Counted from the stretch's first letter, positions 1 through 12,420 are shown. The stretch is 64,000 nucleotides of DNA from Capitulum mitella (GCA_030062745.1 CP099846.1:2108001-2172000), one strand, 5' to 3'. The notes: a model not told the origin generated them from the letters alone. Made by a program: numbers and translations.

Positions 1-1510
1 TGGCGCCGACGTTCCCTGAAGAGCGCCCGGCGGCGGCCCGGCGGCCAGTTGGACGGAAACCGGCGCCACCGCACTGGTTACTTTGGACCTGGATTGGCGC
101 CCGCCGCCGCGGCCAGTTGGACCGGCACCAAGACGCGCTCCGGCGGCTCGGAGCGCGTTCCGCCGAGCTCCTGACGGCCGGCGGCGGCCGCGGCGCACCC
201 GGCAGGAAGCTTCTGACCGCCGACCACGCTCAGCCCGTGGTGCCCCCGCACCCGCGCGACACCCCTGCCGGCGGACGGGGGGCGGGGAGGGGGCGTCGGG
301 AAGATGAGAGCGAGGTCAGGCCCGTCCGCGTGTCGACAGCGACGCAGAGACAGAGGGCGTGCGTCGACGAACACATTGCGTTCTGAACGCCGACGGCCGG
401 ACACCAGACTCCCAGCACGGGACGTCGGTCGTGCTCTGCGACCGCGGCCGCCAGCCTGCCATACCGGGCAACATCATTAACTTTTCACCCTGCTGATCAC
501 AGAGATGCAGTCGCGGCACCGCAAGGGTCTTTTACATAATGGGCGGGGGTGCGCAGAGCCGTTCGCCTCTGGCTGTCGCTTCATCATCATCGGACGCGGC
601 AAACCACCCTGTATTAGAACGTGGTATGTTTGCTTTTGCATGTTTTACTGCAACTGACAACATCTGGAATATCTACTTCGTGCGGATGGATGTTGAAATG
701 CACAAGGGAACGAACCCTTCCCCTTCATCCTGGGCGCTAACTGCCTTATAACCCTCTCATGGCCCCAACCTGGGCCCGGAGACCACCGGGATGTCCCGAA
801 GAACCTTATGAAACCATCGCCAACATGAACTGAAAACAAAGGCTTCGCGTCAAATGCCTTCACAGCAGAGATCGCAAGCCCTCACCACACCGATGTCTCG
901 AGTGTAACATCTCGTGAGACTCCTCCAGGTCACGGTCTCAAGTGGAAAACCTCGTGAGACCCCCGTCCCAAGACCGCCTCAGCTGAGCCCCCATATCACG
1001 GCCTCCTGACCACCGCAGCAGCTCCGGAGCGTACGTCTGCCGCGGACCGAACTCGGCGGGACCCGGGGCGCGGCGGGACCTCATGCGGGACCACACGGGA
1101 CCAGACGGGACGGGACGGACGGCGGCCGGCGGCGCGGGAGCATGCAGACGTGCGGGTCGCCGCCGGACGCCGCCGTGCGGGCGCGGACCGTGCAAAACAC
1201 CGGGCACAGGCCGGCGCCGGCCAGCCGTCACTTACTGTCTACTTTGCCGCTCTCTACGTGGTTGGCTACGGTTTGCATTGCGTCTACGCGGCCGAGGGCA
1301 TGGCGGGCGGAGGCCTGGACACAGGAGCTGCCTGTCAGTGGGGGGCCGAGCGAGCTGGCGGCGGCGGCGGCGGCGGCGGCCCGCCACACCGGGCCGGGGC
1401 GGCGGCGGCCCGGGCGCCCGGCGGCCTCTTCAGAGCGGCAGAGGACCGGCCGCTTACGGCGCCCGAACGGCCGCCGACCGGGACTCAGGAGCCGCCGCCT
1501 CGACTGGACA
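1..1510. other. GC-rich intergenic DNA, no gene recognised
   Basis: Very GC-rich at 1-440 and 1000-1510, with a more balanced segment between. Overlapping open frames occur on both strands, but they are Arg/Pro/Ala/Gly-rich and typical of stop-poor GC-rich DNA; no domain, signal peptide or convincing splice structure was seen. A GGC run lies at about 1359-1381. Confidence 0.5.
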
Positions 1511-1514
1511 CAGC

Positions 1515-2085
1515 GCGGCGGTTACGGCGGCGACAGACTGCGGTCACAACAGCGACAGACTGCGGCTACGGCAGTGACAGACTACAGTTACAGCAGCGAC
1601 AGACTGCGGTTACAGCAGTGGCACACTGCAGTTACAGCAACGACAGACTGCAGTTACACGCGCTGCAATTACAGCAGCGGCACACTGCAGTTACAGCAGC
1701 GACACAATGCGGTTACTGCAGCGACAGACTGCAGTTAGGCACGCTGCAGTTACGGCAGCGACACACTGCAGTTACAGCAGCGACAGACTGCAATTAGACA
1801 CGCTGCAGTTACAGCAGCGACAGACTGCAATTAGACACACTGCGGTTACAGCAGCGACACACTGCAGTTACAGCAGCGACGCGCAGCAGTTACAGCAGGT
1901 ACATATACTGCAAATACGGTAGCAACGGACCGCAGTTACAGCGACACACTGCAGTTATAGCAGCGACACACTGCAGTGACCGCAGCGACGGAGTGCATTT
2001 ACAACAGTGACAGACTGCAGCTACGGCTGCGACAGGCTGCCGTTACAATGGCGACAATCGGCAGTTACAGCTGCGACAGTTAGCG
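1515..2085. repeat. Minisatellite with mixed 22-bp and 15-bp units
   Basis: Tandem array of about 25 imperfect units. The long unit (22 bp) reads approximately TGCAGTTACAGCAGCGACAG plus two bases. A shortened 15-bp unit of the form TGCARTTAGRCACGC is interspersed, for example near 1650-1665, 1729-1743 and 1789-1803. Often two long units precede a short one, suggesting a 59-bp higher-order unit. Open frames through it read repeated YSSDRLQLQQ-type peptides in several frames, so there is no evidence of coding. Confidence 0.9.
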
Positions 2086-2089
2086 CAAC

Positions 2090-4490
2090 AACAACTGCCT
2101 GCTGCCTGCGAACCATCGGTACAACAGCGGCACATTATACGGAAGCCCACGGTACGTCAGCACTGGCCAACCAACCAGGAGCCTTCCGAGCACAGAAAGT
2201 GCGGACAGACGGCCTTTACGCGCCAGCTGAACACTCGCAGTACTGAAAGACATCTCCCGTCATTGGAAGGAGTCACAACACCAACAGACCGCCTGAAAAC
2301 CTTCGGACAAACAACAGCAGGCAGCAGTGACGGGACCCCCGGCACCAGCAGCGGCACACATCCACCCCAGACAGCCGGCTACTGCGGCACGAAACACGGT
2401 CGGCGGCGGCGGACGGTCGGGGACAGCTCCGCGACCATACGACGACGCCGGGCCGGCCTGCTGCGCCGGCGGCACGCGGCAGACCAGCAATCCGCGGCAC
2501 CGGGCCGCCGACAGCCACACAGCGACACAGGCAAGACCACCCGATGAACCTGACCGTCGGGAACACGACGGGATGGGAGACGTCCGGCGCTGCGTCAGGG
2601 TACATCACGCCCCGACCCGGCGCCCGACAGCGGCAGAAAGGGGCGGCAGGAGACACCGGGAGACACCGGGGCTGGACACGGCAGACCGCCGGCCACGCGG
2701 ACACACGGCGGGCGCTCCACCACGGCAGGACACAAAACGGCAGCGGGTCGAACGGCGGAGGCAACGATCGCGGCAAGGCGACGTCAAAGGCGATAGGGAA
2801 GGTTACACGGCGGCAGGGCCTGAACACAGATGCATTATCGAGTGGCGGGCATCCTCGCAAAGGCGATGTATTCGGCCAGCTGGCCGCAGCGACAACGACT
2901 AGCTCAAATGGTTTAAATTCCTCTATGAAGCCATACTTGGTGAACCCCTCTTGACTACCGCCGGCCTAAAGGCACCCCAGCCGTTTACATGATAACAAAA
3001 AAAAACGGATGGCAGGAAAAGGGAGACATCTTATGGCTGACGGTAACTCCAACACCGCCGGCAGAACACTACGATCCAAGTGAGCTCCAGCACGTCTACA
3101 CAGTTAATGCTTTCTGTGGATTTGTCAGTACCCAGGCACCCACAAAATTGCTCAATTAATAACGATTACGCAACATCTGGTTCTCATTCAAACAATTTTA
3201 ACACCATTGGAAATAAACGCACTTTGAGGTCGTCTGTGTTTCTATTACGTCCCAAAAGATGTGATGTATCCCCCATGGGCGTCCGAAATTACTTTTGACA
3301 GTCCCAGCCACTTCGCTAGTCACTGTTCATGATAATTCGTACAACATCCTTTCCCTTGAAGTTCTGCGACTTGGCTTTCCGCAGCTTTCCGTCGTAGCGC
3401 CAAAAGAATCCGGTTATATCGCGTGAAACGATCGCAAAGCACCCTGCGGGGCGCCATACCTTTGACGCGTACAGCTGGAATTCTAACGCGGAAGGAAGGA
3501 CGACGCATAAAATGCAAAGTTTACTGGCACGCATACCATGTTCCCGTTGAACTGAGGACTCAAAACTGAAGTCCATTTTCCTCAGGAGCCGCGAGAATGC
3601 TCACAAGACCTCTGACGCCCGGCCAATGGCGTCCCGTCTGCGCAGGCCCCAGCCGTCACGGGCCATTGACCACAGACAACCCTGGCGGGCTGCCAACACC
3701 CCGCGGAGAAAGGAATCGTCAAATTTGCTGCCGACACCATATTCCCGGCCCTGGTCGATCTTTTCACGCGTGAGAAATGATCGTGAACGCTCACTGAGAC
3801 TAACGAGGGCGTGATTCGAAGGCTCGTCATGTGCTCGAAGGCTCGTCGTGGGATGTGGTTAAGATGGCGATGTTGGCATGTGATGCCTTTTGGGCCGTGA
3901 CGCGCTCATGGCTGACGGCCATCTGGCCACTCTCAGGATCGACGAACAGCTGAAGATGGCCAGAGATCGAAATGGCCGGAATACAGCTTTTTATGTGTAT
4001 AGATGCAATGTAGCAACAAAACAGACGTAGTGGTAATGGCTTGTTGAAGCTAAACCGAAGCTACCATGCTTAAAAAGTTGAACACAACCAGCAAATACTA
4101 CACGTGTCTTCGATGCCACAGCACTGGATGACCCTGTGTTTTTGGGAGAACCCAAAAACGCTACTGAGCACAAAGCACCGCGTGGACCGTGCACAATGTC
4201 CACTGTTCGCCCGAGAGCACGCCTGTATTTCGTACGAGGCCACCTCATCGCATATGAAGAGCAGGGGCCGGCCGCCAGGGGCCGACCAGGCCAGTTCGGT
4301 GGGTGTTTTCGTGTCCGCGCGGGCCGTCGACCGTGTCGGCCTGCCCAGGCCTCGGGACTCCGTCACTACGACACTAGACCGGCGCTCAGGGACCAGAGGG
4401 CCGCCGTCGGACGCCTGTGGTCCGCTGCCGGACGGCTGGTCTCTGGCGTCGGTCGCACGACGTCGGCTGTCGGCCGTCTGTTGTCTGCCG
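2090..4490. other. Intergenic DNA, GC-rich then mixed composition
   Basis: 2090-2960 is GC-rich with overlapping open frames on both strands and no recognisable domain. 2960-4490 is more balanced and shows nothing identifiable. A short perfect hairpin (9-bp arms, 4-nt loop) lies at 4138-4159. Confidence 0.45.
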
Positions 4491-4499
4491 TCTCTGTCG

Positions 4500-4712
4500 G
4501 CCGCCTGGACTGAACTGAACCGGGCGGACGGACAGGAGGCGGCCTGAAATGGACTAAACTGGACACGGACGGCCGCCTGAACTGGACCGAACTGGTCCCT
4601 GACGGCGGCCTGAACTGGACCGAACTGGTCGCGGTCGGCCGCCTGCACTGGACACAGCAGACCACCTGAACTGGGCCGAACTGGACACGGACGACGGCCT
4701 GAACCGGCCTAG
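4500..4712. repeat. 33-bp minisatellite
   Basis: About six imperfect units built on CCTGAACTGGACCGAACTGG with a GGCCG/GACGG spacer. The two best adjacent units (about 4573-4638) are each 33 bp. Because 33 is a multiple of three the array keeps a reading frame, but the open frames on both strands run well past it and show no domain. The array is flanked by related degenerate sequence from about 4390. Confidence 0.8.
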
Positions 4713-5055
4713 ACAATCGACTGGAGGAGAGTGAAGTCAAAGCAAACGGGCGACCTGACCTGGAACCAAGACGGAGCAACGGTCCAACCTTATCGAGAAA
4801 GTGACTTCCTGGACTGAGGGCGGGGAAGGGGGAGGGGGAGGGTGGTATCAACCAGGTTCAGCGGCGCCAGCAAAGCACGGGACATGTAATCCCTAATCCG
4901 AGTCGTCTGGGACACGGAATGGGTGACCTAGCTCACTCGTTTGAACACACTAATCCTCTCCTTCCCTCGCCCGGTGGGGGGTAATCGGCCGTAATCCTGG
5001 GCCGCCAAATCTCTGTTACTCGGGGTTGAGGGGTACCAGTGACCTCCCGCAGCGA
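4713..5055. other. Intergenic spacer between minisatellites
   Basis: Mixed composition with a G-rich run at about 4819-4842. Nothing recognisable. Confidence 0.4.
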
Positions 5056-5320
5056 TCGGACCCCCGTGGCCGGGTGACGGGGGGGGGCAGCGGCGATCGG
5101 AACCCCGTGGCCGGGTGACGGGGGGGGGCAGCGGCGATCGGACCCCGTGGCCGGGTGACGGGGGGAGGGGGGGCAGCAGCGATCGGACCCCCGTGGCCGG
5201 GTGACGGGGGGGGGGGCAGCGGCGATCGGACCCCGTGGCCGGGTGACGGGGGGAGGGGGGGCAGCGGCGATCGGACCCCCGTGGCCGGGGGACGGGGGGG
5301 GGGGGCAGCGGCGATCGGCG
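5056..5320. repeat. About 41-46-bp minisatellite with poly-G runs
   Basis: Six units, each containing GCGATCGGACC, CCGTGGCCGGGTGACG and a run of 8 to 14 G, sometimes broken by one A. Unit length varies with the length of the G run. The + strand carries many closely spaced runs of four or more G, the arrangement expected for G-quadruplexes. Pro-rich open frames on the - strand are a by-product. Confidence 0.9.
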
Positions 5321-5974
5321 GGGGACGGCGCCGCGGAGACCGCCCGCCAGATGTGTTCGCAAACAACGCCAGCTGATCAATACAACCTGCAGACGGAGAG
5401 CTCGAAGGACCGGGCAAGGTCCGTGCTCACACCGGGCACCTCCGGGCACCGCCCTTCTTCCCCCGGGGGACCCGGGACACCATCCTCAGTCTCAATTGCC
5501 CGACTTTCAAGACCAGCGGCGGCCGCCAGTTAAATGGTTAGCGGGGCTTCAGATAAGACGAGAGAGAGGTCCAGTCAGGTCAGGCCAGGTCGGCACCGCT
5601 CATCTGCTCCAGTGACCCGAGACCGCCACCAGCCCGCCACCAGCCCGCCAGACGGCGAGAGAGGCAGTGGGCCGGCCCGGGAACGGCACCGACTCCCGGC
5701 TCCCTGAGGATCGGCCAGGAGTCGGCCCAGCCGAGACTACTGAGGTCCGACCCGCTGGGACTCCATCTGTGACCGCGCCTGACGTCACTGGGCCAGCGGG
5801 ACCCGGCCCTCCGGGACCCGGCCGTCGCCCGGGGACCCGGTCACATTCCGGCCAGTGATTCACGGCCGGCGCTGGCCCCGTCGCCGGCGGCCGCTGGCAG
5901 CCGGCCACGTCGGGCCGCAGCGGCCACGCTGGAGCACGCCGGGCACGTCCGGACGGGGCCGGCGGCCGCGCACC
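5321..5974. other. GC-rich intergenic DNA
   Basis: No recognisable gene. GC-rich throughout, with many short direct repeats of the CCAGCCCGCCA kind near 5630-5650. Confidence 0.4.
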
Positions 5975-6465
5975 GACCCACCGCCGGCCCGGACACCGAC
6001 CCACAGCCAGAGCGGACACCGACCCACCGCCGGCCCGGACACCGACCCACCGCCGGCCCGGACACCGGCCCACAGCCAGACCGGACACCGACCCACCTCC
6101 GGCCCGGACACCGACCCACAGCCAGACCGGACACCGACCCACCGCCGGCCCGGACACCGACCCACCTCCGGCCCGGACACCGACCCACCGCCGGCCCGGA
6201 CACCGACCCACCGCCGGCCCGGACACCGACCCGCAGCCGGCCCGGACACCGACCCGCCGCCGGCCCAGGCACTGACCCACCGCACGGCCCGGACACCGAC
6301 CCACAGCCAGAGCGGACACCGACCCACCGCCGGCCCGGACACCGACCCACCGCCGGCCCGGACAGCGACCCACCGCCGGCCCGGACACCGACCCACCTCC
6401 GGCCCGGACACCGACCCACAGCCGGACCGGACACCGACCCACCGCACGGCCCGGATATTGACCCA
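5975..6465. repeat. 23-bp minisatellite, about 21 copies
   Basis: Clean tandem array whose unit is CGGACACCGACCCACCGCCG plus GCC (23 bp); adjacent unit starts at 6013 and 6036 give the period. Variant units replace the tail with CACAGCCAGAG, CACCTCCGGCC or CACCGCACGGCC. Because 23 is not a multiple of three, each frame reads a 23-residue peptide cycle on both strands, which explains the long frames here without any coding role. Confidence 0.95.
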
Positions 6466-6494
6466 GTGTACAGCTGGTAATGTCAGCGAACACC

Positions 6495-7020
6495 TGAGAC
6501 TATTAAACTTCAGGTGAGACTGACGGGCACAGCTCGGACTGACAGAATACGGCTGAGACTGCCAGGGAGCAGCTGACACAGAGGACAGCTGATAATGACA
6601 GGTTACAGACAAGACTGTCACGGAGCACCTGATAAAGCGTACAGATGAGACCGGCAGACTACAGCTGAGACTCCCAGGGAGCAGCTGAGACGGACAGACT
6701 AGCAGATGACAGCTGACACTGACGGCGTACAGATCAGACTAGCAGATTACAGCTGACATTGGCAGGAAGCAGCTGAGACAGAATACAGATGAGACCGGCA
6801 GATTACAGCTGAGACTGTCAGGGAGCAGCCGAGACAAAGGACAGCTGAGACCGGCAGATTTCACCTGAGACTGCCAGGGAGCAGCTGATAAAGCACACAG
6901 CTGAGACCGGCAGTTTACAGCTGAGACTGCCAGGGAGCAGCTGATAAAGATAAAACAGCTGAGACTAGCAGACGACGGCTGACATTGACGGGGTACAGAC
7001 CAGACTGGCAGATTACCGCT
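6495..7020. repeat. Degenerate minisatellite of about 55-60 bp
   Basis: Roughly nine degraded units built from three modules in order: GAGACCGGCAGATTACAG, CTGAGACTGCCAGGGAGCAG, then CTGATAAAG or CTGAGACAGA followed by ACAG. The modules share CAGCTGA, so a shorter ancestral unit is likely. No coding potential seen. Confidence 0.8.
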
Positions 7021-8535
7021 GAGGAGAGGCGGGACTGAGTGTGCCGTGGACCACCACGCTCATCAGCCGCCGCCGGCCGTCACCCGCGGCTCGGCGGCGC
7101 ACAAAGGCCATCCTGCGCAGCGCGGGCGGCCACCGTCCCCGCTCGGTCCGCACAGGCGGCGGCTCGGCGGAGTGCTCCGGCCGCCCGGCAGTGGGCCGGC
7201 AGCCTCGAGTGGGCCGGCCGGCCAGGCTCGGATCCAGCCCCAGCCGCCGCCGCCGCCGAGAGATAACTTCCGCTCTGACGGTCCGGCCGCCGGCGCTGGC
7301 GATCGATTCACGAACCGGCCGCGGCCGCCGGGCCGGGCGTACTCAAAACAGCACGCGCCGCCGAGCGCCGCGCGCCGCCGACCAGCCGGACATCTGGCCG
7401 ACCGGCGCACAAAACACGAGCAGGCGGCCAATCTGTCGGTCAGGTCGCGAGGCGTCGCGGCAGAGATCGGCCACTGGGCAGAGTCCCGGCACCAGGACGA
7501 GATACAACGGAGACGTGATAAACAGCGGCGAGCGACTCAACACGGTGCAAGGACGAACGGGCTCTTGCTGAAGCCACTCTCACAGGCGATAAAAGTCTAT
7601 CACTAAACACGCAGGCGGACGGAAAAAAATCGCGGCGGACGGCGGACGCCGCGACCAAAAACGTCTCAATGTTCAACGACACGACAGCGGCCACAAAGCG
7701 CCGCCGACATCGGTCGTCCCGAGCGACTATCGGCTCCGCGCTTCCGAAGATCGCGTCGGAGGGGAGACTTGCGGCCCCGCACTCAAACGGTGGTCACGTC
7801 CTGAGGCCGGCCACCGACAATGGACGCCATCAGGACGGAATGCGGTCCACGTCGTCAATCCCGGATGGCTCCAGAACACATGGAACTGCGGTGGAGGCCT
7901 GTGACCTGTCTCCCCCGGCCCCGACGGAGCCCGACCGTTCCGAGCCCGCTCGGTCGACAGGCTCCGAGCACTGCCAGTCGACAGGCCGTGCTCTGGCCGA
8001 GCTCTGTCTGCAGTTATCTGCCTGAGATAGGCCCGCAACACTCTAACAAAGACATGCTCACTATACCGCAATAACGACTGCCCGCAGTGCCGCAACAGAG
8101 ATCCGCCCGCAACAGGGTAACAGATGTCTGTCTGCAGTCGTCAGTAATAGTGGCTGGCGTCTCTACCGCCGCCTCCTCGGCCGCCGCCGCAACCTCCTCG
8201 GCTGCCCCTGCTGCCGCCGCCTCCTCCGCCGCCTCCGCCGCTGCTGCCGCCGGCGCCCGGGGAAGCGGTCGATACCGGTCCGGGCGCGCCACTTCCGCGT
8301 CCGCCGGGCCGAGCCAGAACAATGCGCGCCCCGCGGCCGACCGGCCGGGACAACACGGACCGCAAGGTCCCGCCGCAGACCAGCTGAGACCACACGGACC
8401 AGGGGGCCGGCACGCGCCCGCCGTAAGGCCTTCCGTTCCACTAGCACGCGCCGTAAAGTTCAGTCGATCGACGACTAGTTCCATGAGGTCACCCAGGACG
8501 ACCACTCAGCGGTCGACAGAGCGACACCCTGCAGG
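7021..8535. other. GC-rich DNA with a GCC-triplet tract at 8160-8262
   Basis: Very GC-rich, with open frames on both strands that encode low-complexity Arg/Ala/Pro/Gly sequence. 8160-8262 is dominated by GCC/TCC triplets and reads as an alanine/serine-rich run in one frame. No start context, splice site pair or domain supports a gene. Confidence 0.45.
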
Positions 8536-9100
8536 TCCAGTGACCGACATACCGGTACCGGGCAGACCCAGTGACCGACAGATCGGTACCGGGCAGACCC
8601 TGTGTCCGAGAGATCGGTACAGGGCAGACCCTGTGTCCGAGAGATCGGTACCGGGCAGACCCAGTGACCGACAGATCGGTACCGGGCAGACCCTGTGTCC
8701 GAGAGATCGGTACAGGGCAGACCCTGTGTCCGACAGATCGGTACCGGGCAGACCCCGTGTCCGAGAGATCGGCAAAGGGCAGACCCTGCGTCCGACAGAT
8801 CGGTACAGGGCAGACCCTGTGACCGACAGACCGCTGCCGGCCAGACCCTGTGTCCGACAGACCGCTGCCAGCCAGACCCTGTGTCCGACAGATCGGTGCC
8901 GGGCAGACCCTGTATCCGACAGATCGGTACCGGGCAGACCCTGTGTCCGACAGATCGGTACCGGGCAGACCCTGTGACCGGCAGATGGGTGCCGGGCAGA
9001 CCCTGTGACCGACAGATGGGTGCCGGGCAGACCCCGTGTCCGACAGACCGGTGCCGGCCAGACCCTGTGTCCGACAGATTGGTGCCGGGCAGGCCCATCG
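8536..9100. repeat. 31-bp minisatellite, about 18 copies
   Basis: Tandem array with unit GTCCGACAGATCGGTACCGG plus GCAGACCCTGT (31 bp). Most units keep the palindromic core GGTACC, while units near 8835-8880 and 9040-9060 carry ACCGCTGCC or ACCGGTGCC instead. All six frames stay largely open because the unit lacks stop codons and 31 is not a multiple of three. Confidence 0.95.
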
Positions 9101-11190
9101 ACCAGCGACCTTCCCCGCCTCGCGTCCACCAGCCAGGCCATCTCCACTCTCTCCCTCCGACCAGACCACTGCCCGGGGCAGCTCGCGCCCCCTGACAACC
9201 CCAGCCTGGCGGGGACCTGCGGGCGCCGGACACGCGGCGTCCGGCGTGCCAGCTGGTATTACCCGGCTGGCAGGCGTTCCGACGCGTCGCCTCGATGCCT
9301 AACGGTCCGGGGAGCAGTGCATCGGCCGCCGACCGGCTCGCCTACAAACACGGCGGCAGTTCGCAGCCGACCAAGACGGGCCGGCGGCTCACGGGACACC
9401 GGCAGACGGGGCAGGTCCACCGGGGCACCGGACACCTTGGGCCTCTGTCGTACCGGCACGGGCCGAGGACCCGACGGGGACGCGGCTCGTCGGGCGGCTT
9501 CCGCCGGCGGTCTGCGCCGGGTGCCGGAGCGCGACGACGCGAAGCGGGCGACCCGGGGACGAGGCTCCACAGGCCGGTGACCGGTGAGGCAGTGAGCCAG
9601 TGGATCGGCCGTCACTGTGAGGACAGACACAGCCGGACAGCGGCAGGGTCCGACGTCGTCTGCCGGAGGACGATGGAGCCCCCGACGTCAGTCGCCGAGC
9701 TGCTGTGCCGGCGCAGCTGCTGATTCAGAACGCTGTGCGCGCTTAGTGAGCTGGTTCTGGGAGGCTAACAACCGTGCGAACCAGCGTCCGACTCATCCCA
9801 GAAAAGGCGAAAAGAAGCGCTTACAGACATGGCAAGCCTCTTCGCCTTAACAGGACGTTTCAGTTGTCGAAGGCGTCCTGAAGGCATGACTTTTTGAAAT
9901 CGATGGCCGTGAGCTCCGCGATGCGATGTGGATGGATTGAACACGTCTTGGTCCGGCGGCTGACCACAACGTCGGATGAAAAGTCACCGGACGATAAGAA
10001 AGAAGACAATGGAAAACACCAAATTTTCGCACTGGCGGATCCGGCCAGCCCGTTTGAAAGAGACAAAAAATGTCGGGGGCAAACAGCATAAAATCAAGCG
10101 TTTGTTAAAACCCTCACTGTAAGGGAGTGGAATCCCCTAATGTGGATATTTCGAGAGCAATTTGCGAACGAGGAGAAGCAAAAAACTCATCGCTGGGAGT
10201 TCATCGCATGGCATGATTCCCAGTTTTAAACTGAATGGAAGGAAATCGTCATCAGAACCATGTGTCCACGATATAGCATATCTGAAAAACTCGGCTTTTG
10301 CCAACAGCGCTCAGTATTACAATCCTGAAGTCCGATACATCAAATCTCCCAATTTGGGTTGTTTGACCATATCTAAACCGAAAAATAATTATCTGGGGCC
10401 TGCAAAACATAAAAAACATGGCTCCAATATTTGTTACAATCAAAATTCCCTGTTCATAACGTATACAGCATCCAAAATCGTCGGGAGATAAACTTTCCCT
10501 TCCCTGCTGTCTGTGATTCCCAGACGCCGCCCACTGCGCCTGCCAAGCACGCATTAAAAGAAACATTAATTTGGATCTAAGGAATATTGAATAATAACGC
10601 TGTTGTAACACCAATACAAATTGAAGGAAAAACTTTAATTCACCATGTTTCGGAGATTTGGGCGGATGGGAGGGAGCAGGCAATGACCTTTCTGCGAGCA
10701 GGATCTGTCCGTGAATTTTCGCTCCCGGACAGAATCTTCTTTTCAAAGGCACTTCTCGCGTCTCACAGTTCACCCTGTTGAGTCTCTCCACGTTCAGTCA
10801 TAATGCTCGCGGTAACGGAACTTGGCATCGAAAAATGAGTGGTCGATTTCGGGTATTAGGCCACGGTGTCATTTGTCGAGAACATCAGGAAGATTCAGTA
10901 TCTGTCTAATGCGGCGCTTACAAATAAACTGATAACTTAACAACAACCAATTTTCAACAACCAATTTTCCCATCCACGACAAAGCGCGCATCGTTTACGT
11001 GGAGGTCCTACCTGTTTGACATAGCGCTGCTTTTACAATACTAGTGCGCCAGCGCCAGGCCAGTCACGATGCTTGAACTTTTTTATACGGTTCCGAGCTT
11101 TCAACATTGTTAAGTCATGATGTCGTAGGTTTGCAACGTAACTGAAAATGGCGTCGTATCTGTACGGCATTCATTTGACATTTACTACTG
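9101..11190. other. Intergenic DNA; composition shift at about 9.75 kb
   Basis: GC-rich to about 9750, then AT-richer and ordinary. No recognisable gene. A short direct duplication of CAACAACCAATTTTC occurs around 10940-10970. Confidence 0.4.
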
Positions 11191-11194
11191 TTCA

Positions 11195-11206
11195 TGTATA
11201 TACATG

Positions 11207-11290
<84 letters not shown>

Positions 11291-11295
11291 AATAT
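11195..11295. repeat. Compound (CA)n(TA)n microsatellite
   Basis: A run of about 11 CA dinucleotides (about 11215-11237) is followed by about 25 TA dinucleotides to 11288. Confidence 0.97.
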
Positions 11296-11299
11296 GCGC

Positions 11300-12215
11300 T
11301 GACGATAACTGGCCTAAGTGGCAGCAATATATTTCTCGCTTATTATCACACCACGCTCTTCGTGATAACTTGCTGAAAATGGGCCTTTCATGAAGCTTCT
11401 AACAGACGGCAGCCGTAGAACTCCCGCCCTGCTGAGAACTTTGCTCTGAAGTTTGTCAGGTCATCCATTTCAAACCGTTCAACGGTTGGCGGGAGGGCGG
11501 TACCGAGTTTTTAATGTGAATCGAAATGGCCACCAGGCACATCACAGGTTTGGAGGGAAGCCACCGACAGTCAACTCAGCCTGTCCCTGATGCCGGAGAG
11601 CTTTAAGCACATTCACCACCTTGTCTTGGCCTTGCCTCCTGCAGGCCTCGCCTCGTGCAGAGGGTCGCTGACCCGACTCAGACCAAATGGAAGACCGTAA
11701 TGTTACGGACAATAACGCCACGCCAGACGACCAATGCCGGGGCCTCTAAGACCGTTCGGCAGGAACAGCACGACACGAATACTATGCCGAGCATTTCACT
11801 TTCTACTGGAGCGCGTACGGTGCCGCTGAATGTCAATGGACGCCGCAACAGGGGGCCATGGCAGGCTGCAAAAGCCTTCTGCAAGGGATAATACGTGATA
11901 CTACGTGGGCGCAGCAAGTTTCGACATAAAACGGCCATGACCGGTCCATGCATAATTTACGAAGGTTCCGCAAACCTCTGATTCCCAAACATCTACATGT
12001 CGACACCAAACACCGGCCAATAACATGGGTTTTCCAGATGCTCGTGACAGATACTGGGCTCGGTGCATGCTAAATCGGCCGGGTCATGCGATAGCTTTTG
12101 CAAGTATATCCAAATTAAAAATGAAATGATCATGCGCTGTCTCATTATCACATTAAATGAGTTTTTTCATTTTTCAAATGCGATTTGGAGGTGGTCTTCC
12201 GCTCTTCTTTGACGG
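11300..12215. other. Intergenic DNA
   Basis: Nothing recognised; short open frames on both strands lack domain character. Confidence 0.4.
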
Positions 12216-12219
12216 CATT

Positions 12220-12420
12220 TTCCGACATTTTTCGTCAAAATCTTAAATTTAAGCATGACTTCGGGTTTTCCGTGTGCTTTTTGGCGAGAGCATTTCTCGG
12301 AGTGACTTTATGACAAGCGATAAAACTGTCTGTCCACATTTCCCGTAAGGATTTTCAGGCACCCGCTCGCAGTACCATCTACTGGGCGGAAGAATAACCT
12401 ATGCACCAAAGGCAGTTTCA
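12220..12420 (-). repeat. Dispersed repeat, copy 1 (inverted relative to 14595-14820)
   Basis: Read on the - strand, this segment matches 14595-14820 on the + strand. Shared stretches include TTGGTGCAT, TTCTTCCGC, AGGTGCCTGAAA-type sequence, and a block containing CAAATTTAAGATT and TGACGAAAAAT. The two copies are about 2.2 kb apart in opposite orientation and are clearly diverged. They could be arms of an old element or two insertions of one repeat family. Confidence 0.65.

Noticed and set aside
2273..2902. Paired 191-195-codon frames on both strands
   Set aside because: GC-rich composition gives open frames on both strands; no domain, signal peptide or splice structure.
4138..4159. Short perfect hairpin as a histone-type or regulatory stem-loop
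   Set aside because: Sequence does not match the histone stem-loop and no gene lies beside it.
5600..6621. Long repeat-protein-like frames (up to 297 codons) on both strands
   Set aside because: Products of the 23-bp minisatellite; the same peptide cycle appears in several frames.
8087..9233. 296- and 252-codon frames on opposite strands
   Set aside because: Arise from the GCC-triplet tract and the stop-free 31-bp repeat; no start context or domain.
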